Shown piece after piece: positions 12,301 to 36,835 of a stretch of 64,000 bases of DNA. Positions within the stretch are counted from its first letter, which is position 1. Every line of letters starts with the position of its first letter. The position numbers were made by a program, and so were the translations under genes. The DNA lies in NCBI GenBank assembly GCA_009760855.2, contig WPIO01000058.1, positions 1,974,001-2,038,000 of the forward strand, given 5' to 3'. Under the pieces are notes generated by a model. It was not told where the DNA came from. It was given only the letters and a program-made list of their open reading frames with translations, and did not search any database. Source of the DNA: Cristatella mucedo (taxonomy: Eukaryota > Bryozoa > Phylactolaemata > Cristatellidae).

Positions 12301-13591
12301 TGCCTTAAGAGAACTTGATCTCTATTCAGGCGCTTCACATATGCCACGAGGCTCGAGCCCACGACCTCGGCCAGACCTTGGTCGGGGCGAGCACCCTAAC
12401 CACTAGGTCAAACCAGCGCGGCATCTTAACCAACTAAACTCATTTAATTCTGCTCTATATTAGCTTCTCCCTATATTGCATCGCAGGAGACCAGGCGCAA
12501 TGTCCACAGATTAATCGACTTAGAGCACTAGCTAGCATGCAGTGGCAGCCATCTATCACGTGAGCATGCACTACTCATGTTGTGCTGATGTCGGGAACTT
12601 GTGAGTGCCTCCTCTCCTGCTGCAGCTGTTGGATATTACGAATTAAATGACTAATGCCCGACTACGGGCAATGCCGGCCGAGTCTACCTGTACTGCATGT
12701 GCCAGAAAGCGCGTTCGTCCTTGATCTTGTCTTTGCACAGAACATCTCAGTGCTTACAGTGTACATTTTTGCTTAGCAGCAAAATTTCCCGATTCAGTAT
12801 CACATAGCAGCTGTCAGGTCAGGCAAACAAACGCTGTTGCTTGACATGTACTTCCAGGAAACCACGATGTCACTCCGACTTGTTAGAGCACATGCTAAAT
12901 CATAAAGTGTCGGCTGCAAGGCCCTGGCACACCATCGTGGTCAAGCATGCAGTCATAGGCAGAAATCTGAGCAAGGGAAGATAGTGTAAAGGCTCCAAAA
13001 CGGGTGAAGCAATCCACCTCCCCCAAAATGAATGGAGATTTTCCCAGATGGATAAGTCGCTCGTTTTCATATGAGGTATGATATGTCTGGTTACCTTGAC
13101 TAGCCATTATTTTCCTCTGAGTGTTTCTGTTCACAAGGTAATAATATTAATAATACCTTGTATAATTATTTATAATTATATTAATAGTAATTATAATTAT
13201 ATACTATGTATGTATTTTATATTATGTATGATTTTCTAGTCCCAGGCATTGCTGATTACCAATGTCTTGATTTATCTTGATTTGTATAGCTGCCGACAAC
13301 AGTACTGTGGTTTGCCGGATGGTGAGTGCTGAGGCCGGCACGACAATGGCACTTTGATTAAAAACAATCGACCCTACCAGGACTCGAACCTGGAATCTTC
13401 TGATTCGTAGTCAGACGCCTTATCCATTGGGCCATAGGGCCTTACATTTCCAAGAACTGTTAAACAACATTTTGTAACTCTTACCGTTGAACATTCGCTA
13501 TATGATGCAAAAAAGATTTCTGTAATGCAGTAGCTGTACCTTTCTTAGTAGTCGTGAAATACTTGGAGTCGGTTGTCTTGAAAGAATCCAT
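336..13591 (-). CDS. AP1B1: Beta-adaptin, AP-1/AP-2 clathrin adaptor large subunit (C-terminal ear outside window)
   Basis: Large beta subunit of the AP-1/AP-2 clathrin adaptor, which recruits clathrin at the trans-Golgi, endosomes or plasma membrane. Thirteen coding exons read in phase across GT-AG introns: 13540-13591, 8727-8832, 8346-8481, 7407-7652, 7111-7235, 6719-6854, 6339-6493, 4853-4993, 4568-4733, 4106-4297, 3319-3417, 2876-3141 and 336-579. Together they encode 688 residues; the family is about 940. The chosen start gives [12 protein letters not shown] and has A at -3 and G at +4; the frame is open upstream with other ATGs. Trunk hallmarks include [66 protein letters not shown] and [16 protein letters not shown] (residues 519-540). 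The trunk ends near FVEG (about 590). The acidic hinge carries a clathrin box, LLSLD, at 652-656. The appendage domain would lie left of position 1. Many invertebrates use one beta subunit for both AP-1 and AP-2, so AP1B1 versus AP2B1 is not resolved. Confidence 0.96.
900..1120 (+). mobile_element. LINE family C 3' tail fragment
   Basis: A copy of the family C 3' end: diverged repeats of the GTGCATG...CTAACCA segment, then GCAGCAAATG, then a GCGCCT/AGAGATT/TTCTCTGAGGG block and an (ATT)n tail ending near 1118. It lies in the last visible intron of the beta-adaptin gene, opposite to the gene. No coding part is retained. Confidence 0.75.
1886..2060 (-). mobile_element. tRNA-derived SINE, family A
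   Basis: Read on the minus strand this has a tRNA-like head with a B box (GGGTTCGAATCC), a CTGCAAGCAGTGGTGATAGC segment, and a 3' end AATCAGCTAGTATTTTTTT. It matches at least ten other copies in the window. It lies in the intron between the last two beta-adaptin exons seen here. Confidence 0.75.
3180..3227. repeat. Opposed G-run and C-run in a short intron
   Basis: A run of about ten G is followed, after some 18 bases, by a run of 19 C. Both are inside the 177-base beta-adaptin intron 3142-3318. The two runs could pair as a hairpin in the transcript. On the minus strand the C-run is a long G-tract. Confidence 0.8.
5975..6125 (-). mobile_element. tRNA-derived SINE, family A
   Basis: Minus-strand family A copy with the B box (GGGTTCGAATCC), the GGCGATAGCAGTAAAGGC middle and the CAGCCAGTATTTTTTT 3' end. 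It lies in the beta-adaptin intron 4994-6338, on the same strand as the gene. Confidence 0.75.
8040..8180 (-). mobile_element. Degenerate family A SINE
   Basis: A weaker minus-strand match: GTCGTGGGTTCTGAG replaces the B box, and a CAAAGGCTGTTATGCCACTATAA-like 3' half remains. Position within the beta-adaptin intron 7653-8345 and the order of parts match family A, but the copy is strongly diverged. Confidence 0.5.
8985..9325 (+). mobile_element. LINE family C, 3' fragment with end of reverse transcriptase ORF
   Basis: The plus strand encodes a decayed version of the LINE C-terminus (AWNSL, then [14 protein letters not shown]-like in broken frames). The standard 3' UTR follows: TTGCAGCAAATG, an AAAGCGCC...GGCGCTTT hairpin at 9257-9296 and an (ATT)n tail. 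It lies in beta-adaptin intron 1, antisense to the gene. Confidence 0.85.
9612..9800 (-). mobile_element. LINE family C 3' tail fragment
   Basis: Minus-strand copy of the family C 3' UTR, with (ATT)n at its end (seen as AATAATAATAAT at 9611), the GCGCC/AGAGA hairpin, TTTGCAG and the CATGTTATTCATGTTG segment. It carries no coding part. Confidence 0.8.
9801..11432. other. Intron 1 sequence without recognised feature
   Basis: Part of the 4.7-kb first intron of the beta-adaptin gene. Open frames here are short and lack recognisable domains. I see no gene and no confident repeat in this stretch. Confidence 0.5.
11433..11585 (-). mobile_element. Degenerate family A SINE
   Basis: Minus-strand order is conserved: a tRNA-like head with a B-box-like GGTTTTGGGTTTAAG, then GCAGCAGACATTTATC, then GCTGCCAAGGCTTTTCTGCTGC ahead of a TAACTGAGGC end. 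A poly-C run has grown inside it. Confidence 0.5.
12275..12424 (-). mobile_element. tRNA-derived SINE, family B
   Basis: On the minus strand: a tRNA-like head (TGGTTTGACCTAGTGGTTAG, an A-box region), a GTCGTGGGCTCGAGCC B-box region, then the tail GCGCCTGAATAGAGAT...TTCTCTTAAGGCACTATACAAATG. The tail matches LINE family C. It lies in beta-adaptin intron 1. Confidence 0.8.
12441..13355. other. Intron 1 sequence with an AT-rich palindrome
   Basis: No gene or confident transposon is seen. Positions 13133-13161 form a small inverted repeat (ACAAGGTA / TACCTTGT) around an AT-rich loop, followed by about 90 bases of AT-rich sequence. Confidence 0.45.
13360..13364 (-). terminator. Pol III terminator of tRNA-Arg
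   Basis: Five consecutive T on the minus strand, beginning four bases after the tRNA 3' end. This is the standard RNA polymerase III stop signal and supports a functional tRNA gene. Confidence 0.8.
13369..13441 (-). tRNA. tRNA-Arg(ACG)
   Basis: A complete 73-base cloverleaf on the minus strand. The acceptor stem pairs GGCCCTA with TAGGGTC (one G-T pair), with discriminator G. The D arm contains GGCCCAATGGATAAGGC. The anticodon arm TCTGA-CTACGAA-TCAGA gives anticodon ACG (decodes CGN, Arg). The T arm CCAGG-TTCGAGT-CCTGG contains a perfect B box. There is no intron, and a T5 terminator follows. It sits 98 bases inside the first intron of the beta-adaptin gene, on the same strand. All stems are intact, so it looks functional and not like a SINE head. 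Confidence 0.95.
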
Positions 13592-15594
13592 TTTTCTGAC
13601 CTTACGCTCTAAAATTGATGCGGAGCACATCGCGCTAAGGGCAGACTTACAGCGTAAAAACATCTCAAGCAGATAAGCAGATTATAAGATTACTCGTGCA
13701 CTAAGGCTACGCTCCTGTCAAAACTGGGGCATTGCAGGACATAGACTCACATACGCCCTACCAATTCCAGAGAGTGCCAAAGCCGTCTGAGATCGAACGT
13801 CGCAGTAAGGGTGGAAAAGGATTTGTCTTTGGAACCGTCAACAGCGATTTCGTGTTCTATGGCGTTCACTTACCAGTGCAACGCGTAAATTCACTAACGG
13901 CCCAGAAGCAAGCAATACAACGCTCAGTGGGGCGGACCCGAGTAAATGGCTCCGAACGGCCGGCTAATGCTACCTGCCAGATTCCACTTCCGGGTGGTTA
14001 TCCCTATGGATTGGTTGCTGTGAAGTGATTCTTAGATTACGATGTCCCATGTTAGATATCCTACATAATGAAGCATAATAACTTGAAGCATATACTTCAT
14101 ACCATAATTTTAAGACCACACTAAAGCGATCTTTTGGGTGGTTCGACAGTGCACTTCCTGTCTCTCTAGCCGGTTTGAGGCCGTCGCTGCAGGCAGCTCC
14201 CTCCCCCCGTTTAGTGTGACCTAGCATCGAGGGTAGAGCGGTTTGGACATCTGCTCGGAAGTATGGCCGAGTTCGGTGCTCATATGACAAATCTTGTAAA
14301 AGGAATCGATCAGCCGAATATATTTACCGTTTTGGCTCAGGATGGTCTATTGGGTGCCGTTCGACCAGCGCTGAATCATTTATGTCGGGTACGACGTCGA
14401 GACCGGCGCTGAGCCTCCTTCCGAAAGCATGCGCTAAGCTCACTGTGGCACACTTTCATTCGCTACGCTATTGAATAAGCAATGAATTCCTAACTGTTGG
14501 TCTGCACGGATTTCAGTCGTTCTGCCGACTATGCCGGCGGGGTTAGACAGATGTATCAGTTCGAGGTGGATACGGGTTCCTTCCCTGCTGATTTCACTCT
14601 CGCGCTACAGCGCTTCGTTACTTAATGAAGATCGATGCTTATAGCACACAGCTGCATCCACAAGTTTTCCGTGAGTTAACGCTCGTCTTGGTCGCAGGTG
14701 GTTTGAAGCCTGCCGGCTCGGGCGTGTAACTTCACTCTTGAGCAAAGTAACACTCCTGGGAGTCTCACGGAAATGTCGTATACTTGTAAAATTGTGTAGC
14801 CATAAACTTTGTAACAAGAGGTGGAAGCGAAAGCCGTCTGAGACGCCTGGGCGTCGCGGACGGCACCGGCGGCTTAAGAATGAAATGGCATGTCTAAAGC
14901 ACCCAAAGAGAACTGATCTCTGCCTTGGCATTTTGCATAGGCTAGAAAGGAATACGGTGCTCAGAAGAGTAGCATGCCCTAGCATCCTTAGGATCGTCAG
15001 TAGATGCATTATAAGTTCAGCTTGACATACAGATATTCAATAAACAGCTGTGTTGAAGAAGAAAGTAAACCGACATTCGAATTTAAATCTATAATAAACA
15101 GTGCGACAGAATTGTGAATAGGGTTCAGTTTAAAAGTATGGATCCCAAAGTGTATCTACTGGGGGCTTAAGTCACAAAGATTTGTTGAATCAAACCAGAA
15201 ATTGAACCTGAATCACTCGGTTAATGATAGAGCGATTTCTTAAGTCGTTCACCTACTCTTTCTGCATCCAGTGTAAACCACATTATTACTTGCAGGCTGT
15301 AGGCAAAGAACGTTATGAATGGCAGGAAGGGCAATCTACTACGATAAATAAGCAGTGCCACATTTCAGCGTATTCTCACTCGTTCAATATAAACTGGTGG
15401 GCTGCATATTGCATACTATTGCTTTCCTAGTTTTATTTAATTCCATCAAAAATTATTAGTAACCAACATTTTGTACTCTACATCTGGCTGGTTTTTACAG
15501 CCTGACTCGTGCTGCCACAATAATCAAGGTTTGGGGATGGTTCTCAACTATGGCTAAGCAATAGTTGGAGTAAGACCAAGCATGCTGCTCATCA
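13592..15594. other. Region upstream of beta-adaptin start
   Basis: About 3.1 kb separates the beta-adaptin start from the tentative PEX12 start, which is transcribed the other way, so this may hold divergent promoters. The first kilobase is GC-richer than the flanks. The open frames 13732-14028 (plus) and 14605-15009 (minus) show no domain I recognise. I did not find a clear TATA box or initiator. Confidence 0.4.
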
Positions 15595-15599
15595 TTATG

Positions 15600-15812
15600 A
15601 ATTGTGGCACTGCTGCCACTAACCACATTTACATGCTGACCCTGTGCATGTCACCCCAAACCATGTTATTCATTTTTTTTGTTTATCAAGCATGATTTTA
15701 CTCACCATTCAATTGCATTTCACTTTGCAGTAAATGTAAAGCGCCTAAAGAGAGATTAAATTCTCTGAGGGCGCTTTATCAAGTGCATTATTATTATTAT
15801 ATTATTATTTTT
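15600..15812 (+). mobile_element. LINE family C 3' tail fragment
   Basis: Contains ACTAACCACATTTACATGC, ATTCAATTGCATTTCACTTT, the GCGCCTAAAGAGAG...TCTCTGAGGGCGC hairpin and a (TTA)n tail. No reverse-transcriptase coding sequence remains. Confidence 0.85.
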
Positions 15813-16698
15813 AATGCTATTTTCAATGCATCGATGCCTTGTGGTCACGGCCACTATGTCATGTTACATGTTTTACTTGTTATTCTGTATAAATAACTAT
15901 GTGTAAGGTTACATGTGTTAGTCGTCATTCTTCATAAGTAATTTTATGTGTAAGACGAATAGCTTGGTTCTTATATATTGAGCAGATGGATTGTGAAAAA
16001 AGTTCAATTAAATCGATAATCATTCAAGAGTTGCATATATGTTTAGCTGAATGTTAGCAAGTTTTTGCTTAATTGTCTATTGCCTTGTGATTAGACCTAA
16101 AATTAATGAAAGATTATTCGACTAAACTTTAATGTCTGAGCAGCACTCAAGTCCAAGCAGCAGGGTATGTTTACCACTCTTTGCAGAAATTTGATGTCTT
16201 CCGGCATTGCATGGCTTAACTTTGTAGTGCATTTGAAGTCGTATGTCCTTCTGAACACCTTTACTGTGAGGCACTAACGGGACTTGTAACACCCCTGGGA
16301 CCGATCAGAGTGCCCACCCCAGGTTAAGCTCCCATAGAAAACTCCGGGGCTTGCCTACGATCTGGAATATTTAAATTTTATTTGTATGACCACAAAATCC
16401 CATAAACTTTGTTAGTTTATTTCACCCACAATGACAGATGCTTACTTTTTTCTTAGTTGTGGCAAGTTTGACTGGGCAAGTCTTCTGTATAGGTGAGCCA
16501 TGCTGAATTGATGCACGAATTGGTAAGTCTGTAGCTTTTGACATAGGTCCGGAACCCTAATTTGGTGAATCCGGATCTAATCGAAGGCTCACTCCCCCCC
16601 CCCCAATCAGCCTAGCCTTCAGAACCTTTCACTTATTGATCGACTTCTCTGGTTTTGGCTGGTCTGTCTTGTACCGTCATGCTTCCATCAGTCAGATC

Positions 16699-30452
<13,754 letters not shown>

Positions 30453-31044
30453 GCCGCCGAGCGTTACGAGCTGCGCTCGATCACGCAAGCGGCGTAACAC
30501 GTTGAGCGCCAACCGACCGGAGCTGCTCCTCGTTCGCTGCCTGCTGCGCGGCCCCCCCCCCCGACGTTACTGGCGGCGGCCTGCTGCTGAGGCAGTGTCG
30601 GCAACTCGTATCGAGTCGGCTGCCATGTCCTGGCTCTGCAACCGGTTTTCTTTTAATCACTGCCCCTACTGCGTCTGCGGTCGGGTGGGCCGATCGTTGA
30701 CAGCCAGCGATTGGGATTTTTCCTGTGAGCTGCCAAGCGTACAGAGGGGGGCTGCTCGGTGGGAACCTTGCCGTGTCAAGCCATAGGCCGTCCGCTCGTG
30801 GCCGTGCGCTTGACACACGGCAAAGTGCAGGTCGCACCTAGTCGCAAATTGCAGCATCGCATCTGGGCTCTCCTGGCTCTCCGCGATGTGGCATGCCTGC
30901 AGCACGTGCATCCTGCCTATACTGGCTGATTGGCTGCAGTTTCTTGGCGCCGGCAGCAAGATGGCCAGTGTCACCTACACGCTGACTCGGTAAAGTCTCT
31001 AAATACACAGGTGCCAATCAGAGCACATTGTGACTGCCCTGGTA

Positions 31045-31100
31045 AGAGCTGAGTGAAAAACTGCCCTGCTTAACAGCAGGGCAGTTTTTCACTCAGCTCT
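31045..31100. repeat. Perfect hairpin, 26-bp arms, 4-base loop
   Basis: Arm 31045-31070 (AGAGCTGAGTG...CCCTGCT) is an exact reverse complement of 31075-31100, with loop TAAC. It lies 590 bases after the PEX12 stop codon. I do not recognise it as a known element. Loop size and lack of flanking pairing argue against a microRNA precursor. Confidence 0.9.
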
Positions 31101-33024
31101 CGATATGCTGCTCTGCTGCTTCATTCCACTTTAACTTCGCATTGTGGCTTGTACTTGTTTGGAGTTTTCTCCCTCGCGAGAAATCTTTGCACTTGTGCAA
31201 AAACGAGACGACATGTTGCACTTTGAGCCAGTGAGCAAGCCTGTGTGCAGGAAAGTGCCGCTTTTTTATGCTGGCTGTCTATGGCCCCTGCGAGGTCGAG
31301 GCAGCCCGTAGCGCTGCGGCCGCATTACCCGATGCCTGATGTGTTTGCCTGAGATGCCGCAAGGGGCAAGAGCTGCTGCCAGAGCCTTTGAATCGTTGCC
31401 AAGAGGCTGATCAGAAGACAGCGGTCGCCATTCAAGCTGACAGTGCCAAAGAGACTGATAGAAAGAGGAAGCATCCTGCCTGTGGCTGCATGCTCTCCTC
31501 TGGCTGCTAGATGTTCTGCACTCTCTGAACGTACATTTGTCCACTGACATTTGGTTCGTTTGCCTTCCTTTGGCAGTGCTGAAATCGCCCAGACAGCATC
31601 CATCAAACGCATCCTGTTTGTGCCTGCTGACTTGCTCGATCGTCCTACTGGATTTGCAGTTTCTAATTATAAGAAGTGAAAAGTGCACGATAGTCTTGTA
31701 GCTACCTCCGGCATTGACCAGTCAAATTAAATGCAGATTCTCACTTGCCTTGATACCCATAGGAAGCCTCGTCAGCCTTTAGGGATACTAAGCAAGCAAC
31801 GTACTTACAAAAATACTTGTCTGCAATGGGGACTTGGTTTTACCCCCTACCTCTGGCTCGGAGGTCGTGGGTTTAACTCTCAAGGACGGTGAGACATTTT
31901 CTTCTCGAGCTAGGGTTTCAAGCGCTATGTAAATCCGTTTGGTGGTTCAGCTGGATTATTTCTCTATTGCTACACTGCTTCGGCAATCGATGAAAAAATT
32001 ATATTAGTGCTCTTTGCAAGCAACGGGCTTTATGTGAACGGCTCTAACTTGCCATAGGCTAATCCGTAGGTTGTTATAAAAAAAACAGTGGGATAGGAAA
32101 AAAGAATTACGACATACAGAGTGACCGGAAGCCGTATGCTGCTTAACTGAAGCCGAAAACGAATTTCGTCTCGAGCTGCTCTGGGTTACCGGAACGGCTC
32201 TGCTACCAGTTGAACTGTCGAGACTACTTTTTCTTTATCGATTCTGAGGCAGGGATCATGTTAGCCAGCATCCTTGATTGGATTAGTTTTATTAACCTCG
32301 GAGCTATGGAAGATATTATAAAAATCCGGCACGTCGCTATTTTATTGAATTATGCAAATGATTCTGTGGAGACCAGTCAGCCGAAGTAGTATTATTTTTA
32401 CAATCACCCCTCGAACTGCATAGTAGGGCAATGCAACTGGAAGGCCAGACTCGAAGTGCTAATAAGAGCATGCTTTTGCTCCATGTATTTCTTGCAAGCG
32501 ACGGCATTTGCTCTAAGGTAAAAAAGAGCGTAACTTTTAGAAATGTGTGCTCAATCTCTGGGAAATCCCAGCTGACTAGAAGCGGATTACTATCTCACTG
32601 GAATCGTAATGAATAAACTTAAGGTCACCAGTCCCGCAACCTACGTTACATTTTGTTGATTGAATGCAGCTGGTTGCATTCATGCTTTAAACACGTGCTC
32701 GAATAGCGTTATAGACTATCAATATGTCGTAAAACTTGGTCATACCTGATCAAGTTCGTCCCTTGCCGAAATGCCCTGCTGCTTCGCTCTCAATCAAACG
32801 GGACCATCAGAATTTGGCAAACAATCACCTCCACTGTGACTCATCCAAGCACTCGCACGTGAGGGCAAGAACAGAAGCCTGCTAGAAAACACAGGGAGTA
32901 CATCCTGTGTGCGTGAGCGACATTGTCTTCAAAGCAATTAACATGTTGACATGTGGATGCAATAAACTTCAGGCTGCGAACGTGACTTTGATGCCACTCT
33001 GACTCTGCAAAACCACAGTGGAAG
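31101..33024. other. Intergenic region after PEX12
   Basis: No gene is recognised. Segment 31838-31945 has a weak tRNA-like head (CTCTGGCTCGGAGGTCGTGG, then GGGTTTAACTC) and may be a decayed SINE. The minus-strand frame 31266-31688 has no domain I know. Confidence 0.4.
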
Positions 33025-34390
33025 CATAATAATAATAATAATAATAATGTACTTGATAAAGCGCCCTCAGAGAACTTAATCTCTTTCAAGGCGCTTTACA
33101 TTTCCTGCAAAGGGAAATGCAATTAAATGGTAAGTAAAATAATGCTTGAAAAACAAACAAAATGAATAACATGGTTAGGGGTGAGATGTACAGGGTCAGC
33201 ATGCGAATGTGGTTAGTGGCAGCATGCACAGTGTCAGCACGAATAAGCACGTGAAGGACGAATCACAGGGACCCACTAATGCTGTCCTAAATAGGTGTGT
33301 TTTTAAGTTCCTTTTAAATGTGGTCAGGTCAGGGGATGTTCTGACGCAGGTCGGGAGGGAGTTCCAGGCTTTGGGAGCATATGAACTAAATGCACGGTCT
33401 CCAAAGGATTTGAGGTTTGTACGAGGTATTGGTAGACTGTTGGATTCCGAAAAGCAGGTGCTACGATGCTTGGCCTGATGGGGGAGTATGTCGGAGAGAT
33501 AGGCTGGAGCCATATAATGAAGGGACCTAAACGTGAGCGACAAAACCTTGAAGTCAATCCGTTGCTTGACTGGTAACCAGTGCAGGTCGGCGAGAAGTGG
33601 AGTAATGTGGCAACTGCGACGCTCACGACAGACAAGCCTAGCTGCTGAGTTTTGCACCAGCTGCAATCGCCTGATCGAACATGCTGGTAGGCCAGTAAGC
33701 AGTGAGTTGCAGAAGTCGAGACGAGATGTCACGAATGCATGGACCAACTTGGACGTGGTATCCTTATCTAAACAAGCCCGAATTTTAGCAATATTATGAA
33801 GCTGAAAATAGGCAGATTTGACCGTGGAGCTGATATGGTCGTCTAACGAGAGGTCGCTTTGGAATATGACACCTAGATTTCGAGCTGATTCGACAGGAGA
33901 TATGCTGGCAGAGCCAATTTTGAGCTTCAGCCTTTCCAATTTCTGAATCACACTGGGTTTGCCCATAACTAGTAAGTTAGTTTTGTCATCGTTTAGTTTT
34001 AGAAAATTTGCTGCCATCCATGTGCGGATGTCATCAATGCATGCAGCAAGTGAGTTGAGAGAATTTGAGGTGCTCGAAGGCTGGGAGGGATCAAAGCAAA
34101 GGTACAACTGAGTGTCATCCGCATAGAAGTGAAAGCCTAGATTGTGCTTGGCAATCACATCAGCAAGAGGCAGAGTATAAACGGTGAAAAGAACCGGACC
34201 TAGCACGGAGCCCTGAGGTACTCCATATTTCAGAGGTACTTCAGATGATCGTTGTCCATTCACGTCAACACTCTGGAGTCTCCCACTGATATAGGACCTG
34301 AACCACTGCAGAGCAGTGCTAGTGATGCATAGGCGAGATGAGAGGCGCTCTAGAAGAACTTTGTGATCGATGGTGTCAATCCACTTGCTA
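33025..34390 (-). mobile_element. LINE family C (CR1/L2-like), 5'-truncated, long open RT frame
   Basis: The minus strand encodes an uninterrupted reverse-transcriptase C-terminal two-thirds, within the frame 33196-34524. It starts at DTIDHKVLLERL, then GVPQGSVLGPVLFTVYT, the catalytic FHFYADDTQLYL box, LKLNDDKTNLLVMG, LGVIFQSDLSLDDHI, PLLADLHWLPVKQRIDFKVL and APKAWNSLPTCVR. The 3' UTR follows, with TTTGCAG, the GCGCC/AGAGA hairpin and (ATT)n at 33028-33048. The endonuclease and N-terminal part are absent (5' truncation near 34390); the first roughly 45 residues of the open frame come from flanking DNA. This is the best-preserved family C copy. Confidence 0.92.
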
Positions 34391-36704
34391 GGGGTGACAT
34401 ATTCACCGGCCTCGGCTTGCTCGGACGCTGCACGGCAGGATTGAAGAAACTGCTGCCGATGGAAAGGCCGCCAGGGCAATCGATTCGGTTCGTCTCTGTG
34501 TATAAATTGTTTCAGAAATTGCACGAGCTACTAGCTCGACTGCTTGTACCCACCCCATCACTCGCGCTTATCGGGCCCGTACGCTCGGACGGTCGCTGGC
34601 CGACACTGACGTTTTCCTGGTAACAGAACTGCTTTTTCCGGCGGCGTCAAATGATATCCGTTGCAATAGGCGCAGCTCATATAATTCATTTATATTGCGC
34701 CCCCAGAGAACCTAATCTCTATTCAGGCGCTTCACGTATGCCTCGGGGCTCCAGCCCACGACCTCAGTCAGACCTTGGTCGGGGCGAGCACCTTAACCGC
34801 TAGACCAAACCAGCTCGGCATGCAAGCGTTATGGACGATTTTGATCTGGGCGGCCTACATTCTCAAGAGAACGAACCGAACTGCACCAGTTAACCTGCTG
34901 GCGAAGGTTGTGGTGACTTCGACCAGGACTTCGATTTTCCTTTCAATGTAAGTGTAGCTGCAGACTCAATGTCCCGAAGACTTGGCTCACACATAGTGAC
35001 CTTTCTCGACTTTTAAAAGCTTCATGCCACGCTGTGATGAATTCGCTATGGCAGCTCCTCCACTACAATTGTGTGCCAAAAGCACGGCGCTCGTAACTGC
35101 TCAGGCACGCGTTAAATACCGTTGGAGCGAGTGCCTCAAAGCGCGACTAATGCTTCGAAGCTGCTATACAGATAAACATTAATATATTTTGACCGAAGCA
35201 GAGCACGAGAAAATTGAAAGCGACCATGATTTCTGATTTTGATTGGAGATACATTGGCTGTATACGTCATCAAACGTCCCGGAGCTTTTTTCCGTAATCG
35301 TGGACATATAGCAAAATTTATCCAGCCAAAATCAGAATTGTTTTCCTTATTTCAAACAAACAAAGTTAAACTTGCATTTCAAATTTCACCTCGATACGTG
35401 AAGTATTAGCCGAGTTATGGAATTTACTTGCGGCCAACCAACCCTGGAAATGAAGCTGCATACAAGCCACAAAATTGCACCTCGACAAGCTTGAAGCACG
35501 TAATGCGATCTACCAAAGTTCGACAAGTTTAGATACAAGTCGCATATGACGCAGAGCTCGATACATTTTTTATTTGTAGATTTGTTGCTTCCGGTTTACA
35601 TTGGGCTTAGACCTGGTTTGCATAACCATTTTTTCTTTCATGCTGTGGTCGTCAGAACAAAGCCAGAACGCTTAAAACACCACTTGTATTGGCCTATTAG
35701 AACTCTGGAATAGATTTAAATAATCCTCATTCGAGCTGCAGAAATTCATGAGAATTTAATAGAAGAATAAGGTCGTATTTCCGAATCGCAACAGCGGCTT
35801 AGGTACGTTAAGCCCTTTATTCAGAAAGGTTTATTTGTACTGGCTTGAAAAATAGCATTGAAATGTGTCTTGTGCACAAACTGAATGTACCTACAGCGTT
35901 TTTTTTGCTGTAAATCTGACTTATTTTAGTGTTCAAGAATGATCTAATGCGGCTGGAAAACTTAGGTAATCACCGAACGCTGCATCTCCAAACCCTCTCG
36001 TACTGATCTAACTTGAGTCTTTTTCTGAGCGAGACCAAATTTCTGCAGCTGCATCGCGAATCTAGCGGCTTGTTACAAAGTTACTTAAAATTGCAGTCCG
36101 TCAGCTGCAGGAATTGTTCGGACTGCTTGTTATAGAGTCACTGGCTTTTAGGGCGATCGCAGTCGTTTCAGCTGCATTTCTGAATGCATTAACGTGTACT
36201 CACTCTAGAATAACGTGCTGCTGCTGCAAAGTCTGCGCTTAATGCCGCCTTTGAGCTATACGAGAAACGAAAGTATGATGAAAGGGTATCGTTTTTTTAC
36301 CACTTTTCTTAATCAAATAGCCCACATCACAATTCCGCTGACTATTCTAGATACTCTCGTGATGAATACTTTAATGGCTTGCCGAGTCAGCCTAGGTCGA
36401 AAACATCGTGCCGAAAAGCCAGCTGCCCGACACGCCGCAGCCTAGACATTGCGGCTTGGTGAGAGAGAGACAAATCAAATTTAAAGGCGCCGAGCATCTT
36501 ATTTGTCCAAAGACTACGCGAAAATGCGCAACAAGCGCGTCCCAAATATTACGTCCTGCGGTAGAAGAGTGTAAAAGCGCGCGATTCCAAACGCAGTCAC
36601 ATAACAAAGTTTCGAGGCGCCACCGTGTATGGATTCCGTGTGTGGAGTTCCCTTCAGAGGGAGCTCTGAGCCACAATTTCGCGATTTGCCCGGCCTGAAC
36701 GACG
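34391..36704. other. Intergenic region without recognised gene
   Basis: Apart from the family B SINE at 34677-34822 I see no gene. Open frames are under 110 residues and lack known motifs. Confidence 0.4.
34677..34822 (-). mobile_element. tRNA-derived SINE, family B
   Basis: Minus-strand copy: TGGTTTGGTCTAGCGGTTAAGG, GGGCTGGAGCCC replacing the usual B-box palindrome, then the tail GCGCCTGAATAGAGATTAGG...GGGGGCGCAATATAAATG. Confidence 0.8.
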
Positions 36705-36835
36705 GTCAAGCATGGTATTACTCACCATGCAATTGCAATTTCCCTTTGCAGCAAATGCAAAGCGCCTAGAAAGAGATTGCGTTCTCTTAGGGCGCTTTAT
36801 CAAGTGCATTATTATTATTATTATTATTATTATTA
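36705..36835 (+). mobile_element. LINE family C 3' tail fragment
   Basis: CATGGTATTACTCACCATGC, then TTTCCCTTTGCAGCAAATGC, the hairpin GCGCCTAGAAAGAGA...TCTCTTAGGGCGC and an (ATT)n tail. Confidence 0.85.

Noticed and set aside
13732-14028. 98-codon frame between beta-adaptin and PEX12
   Set aside because: No recognisable motif, start context or splice structure; likely chance in a GC-richer promoter region.
31045-31100. microRNA precursor
   Set aside because: A 4-base loop and perfect arms with no basal stem do not fit a typical pre-miRNA.
34363-34623. Plus-strand frame opposite the LINE
   Set aside because: Antisense shadow of the LINE C reverse transcriptase and its flank.
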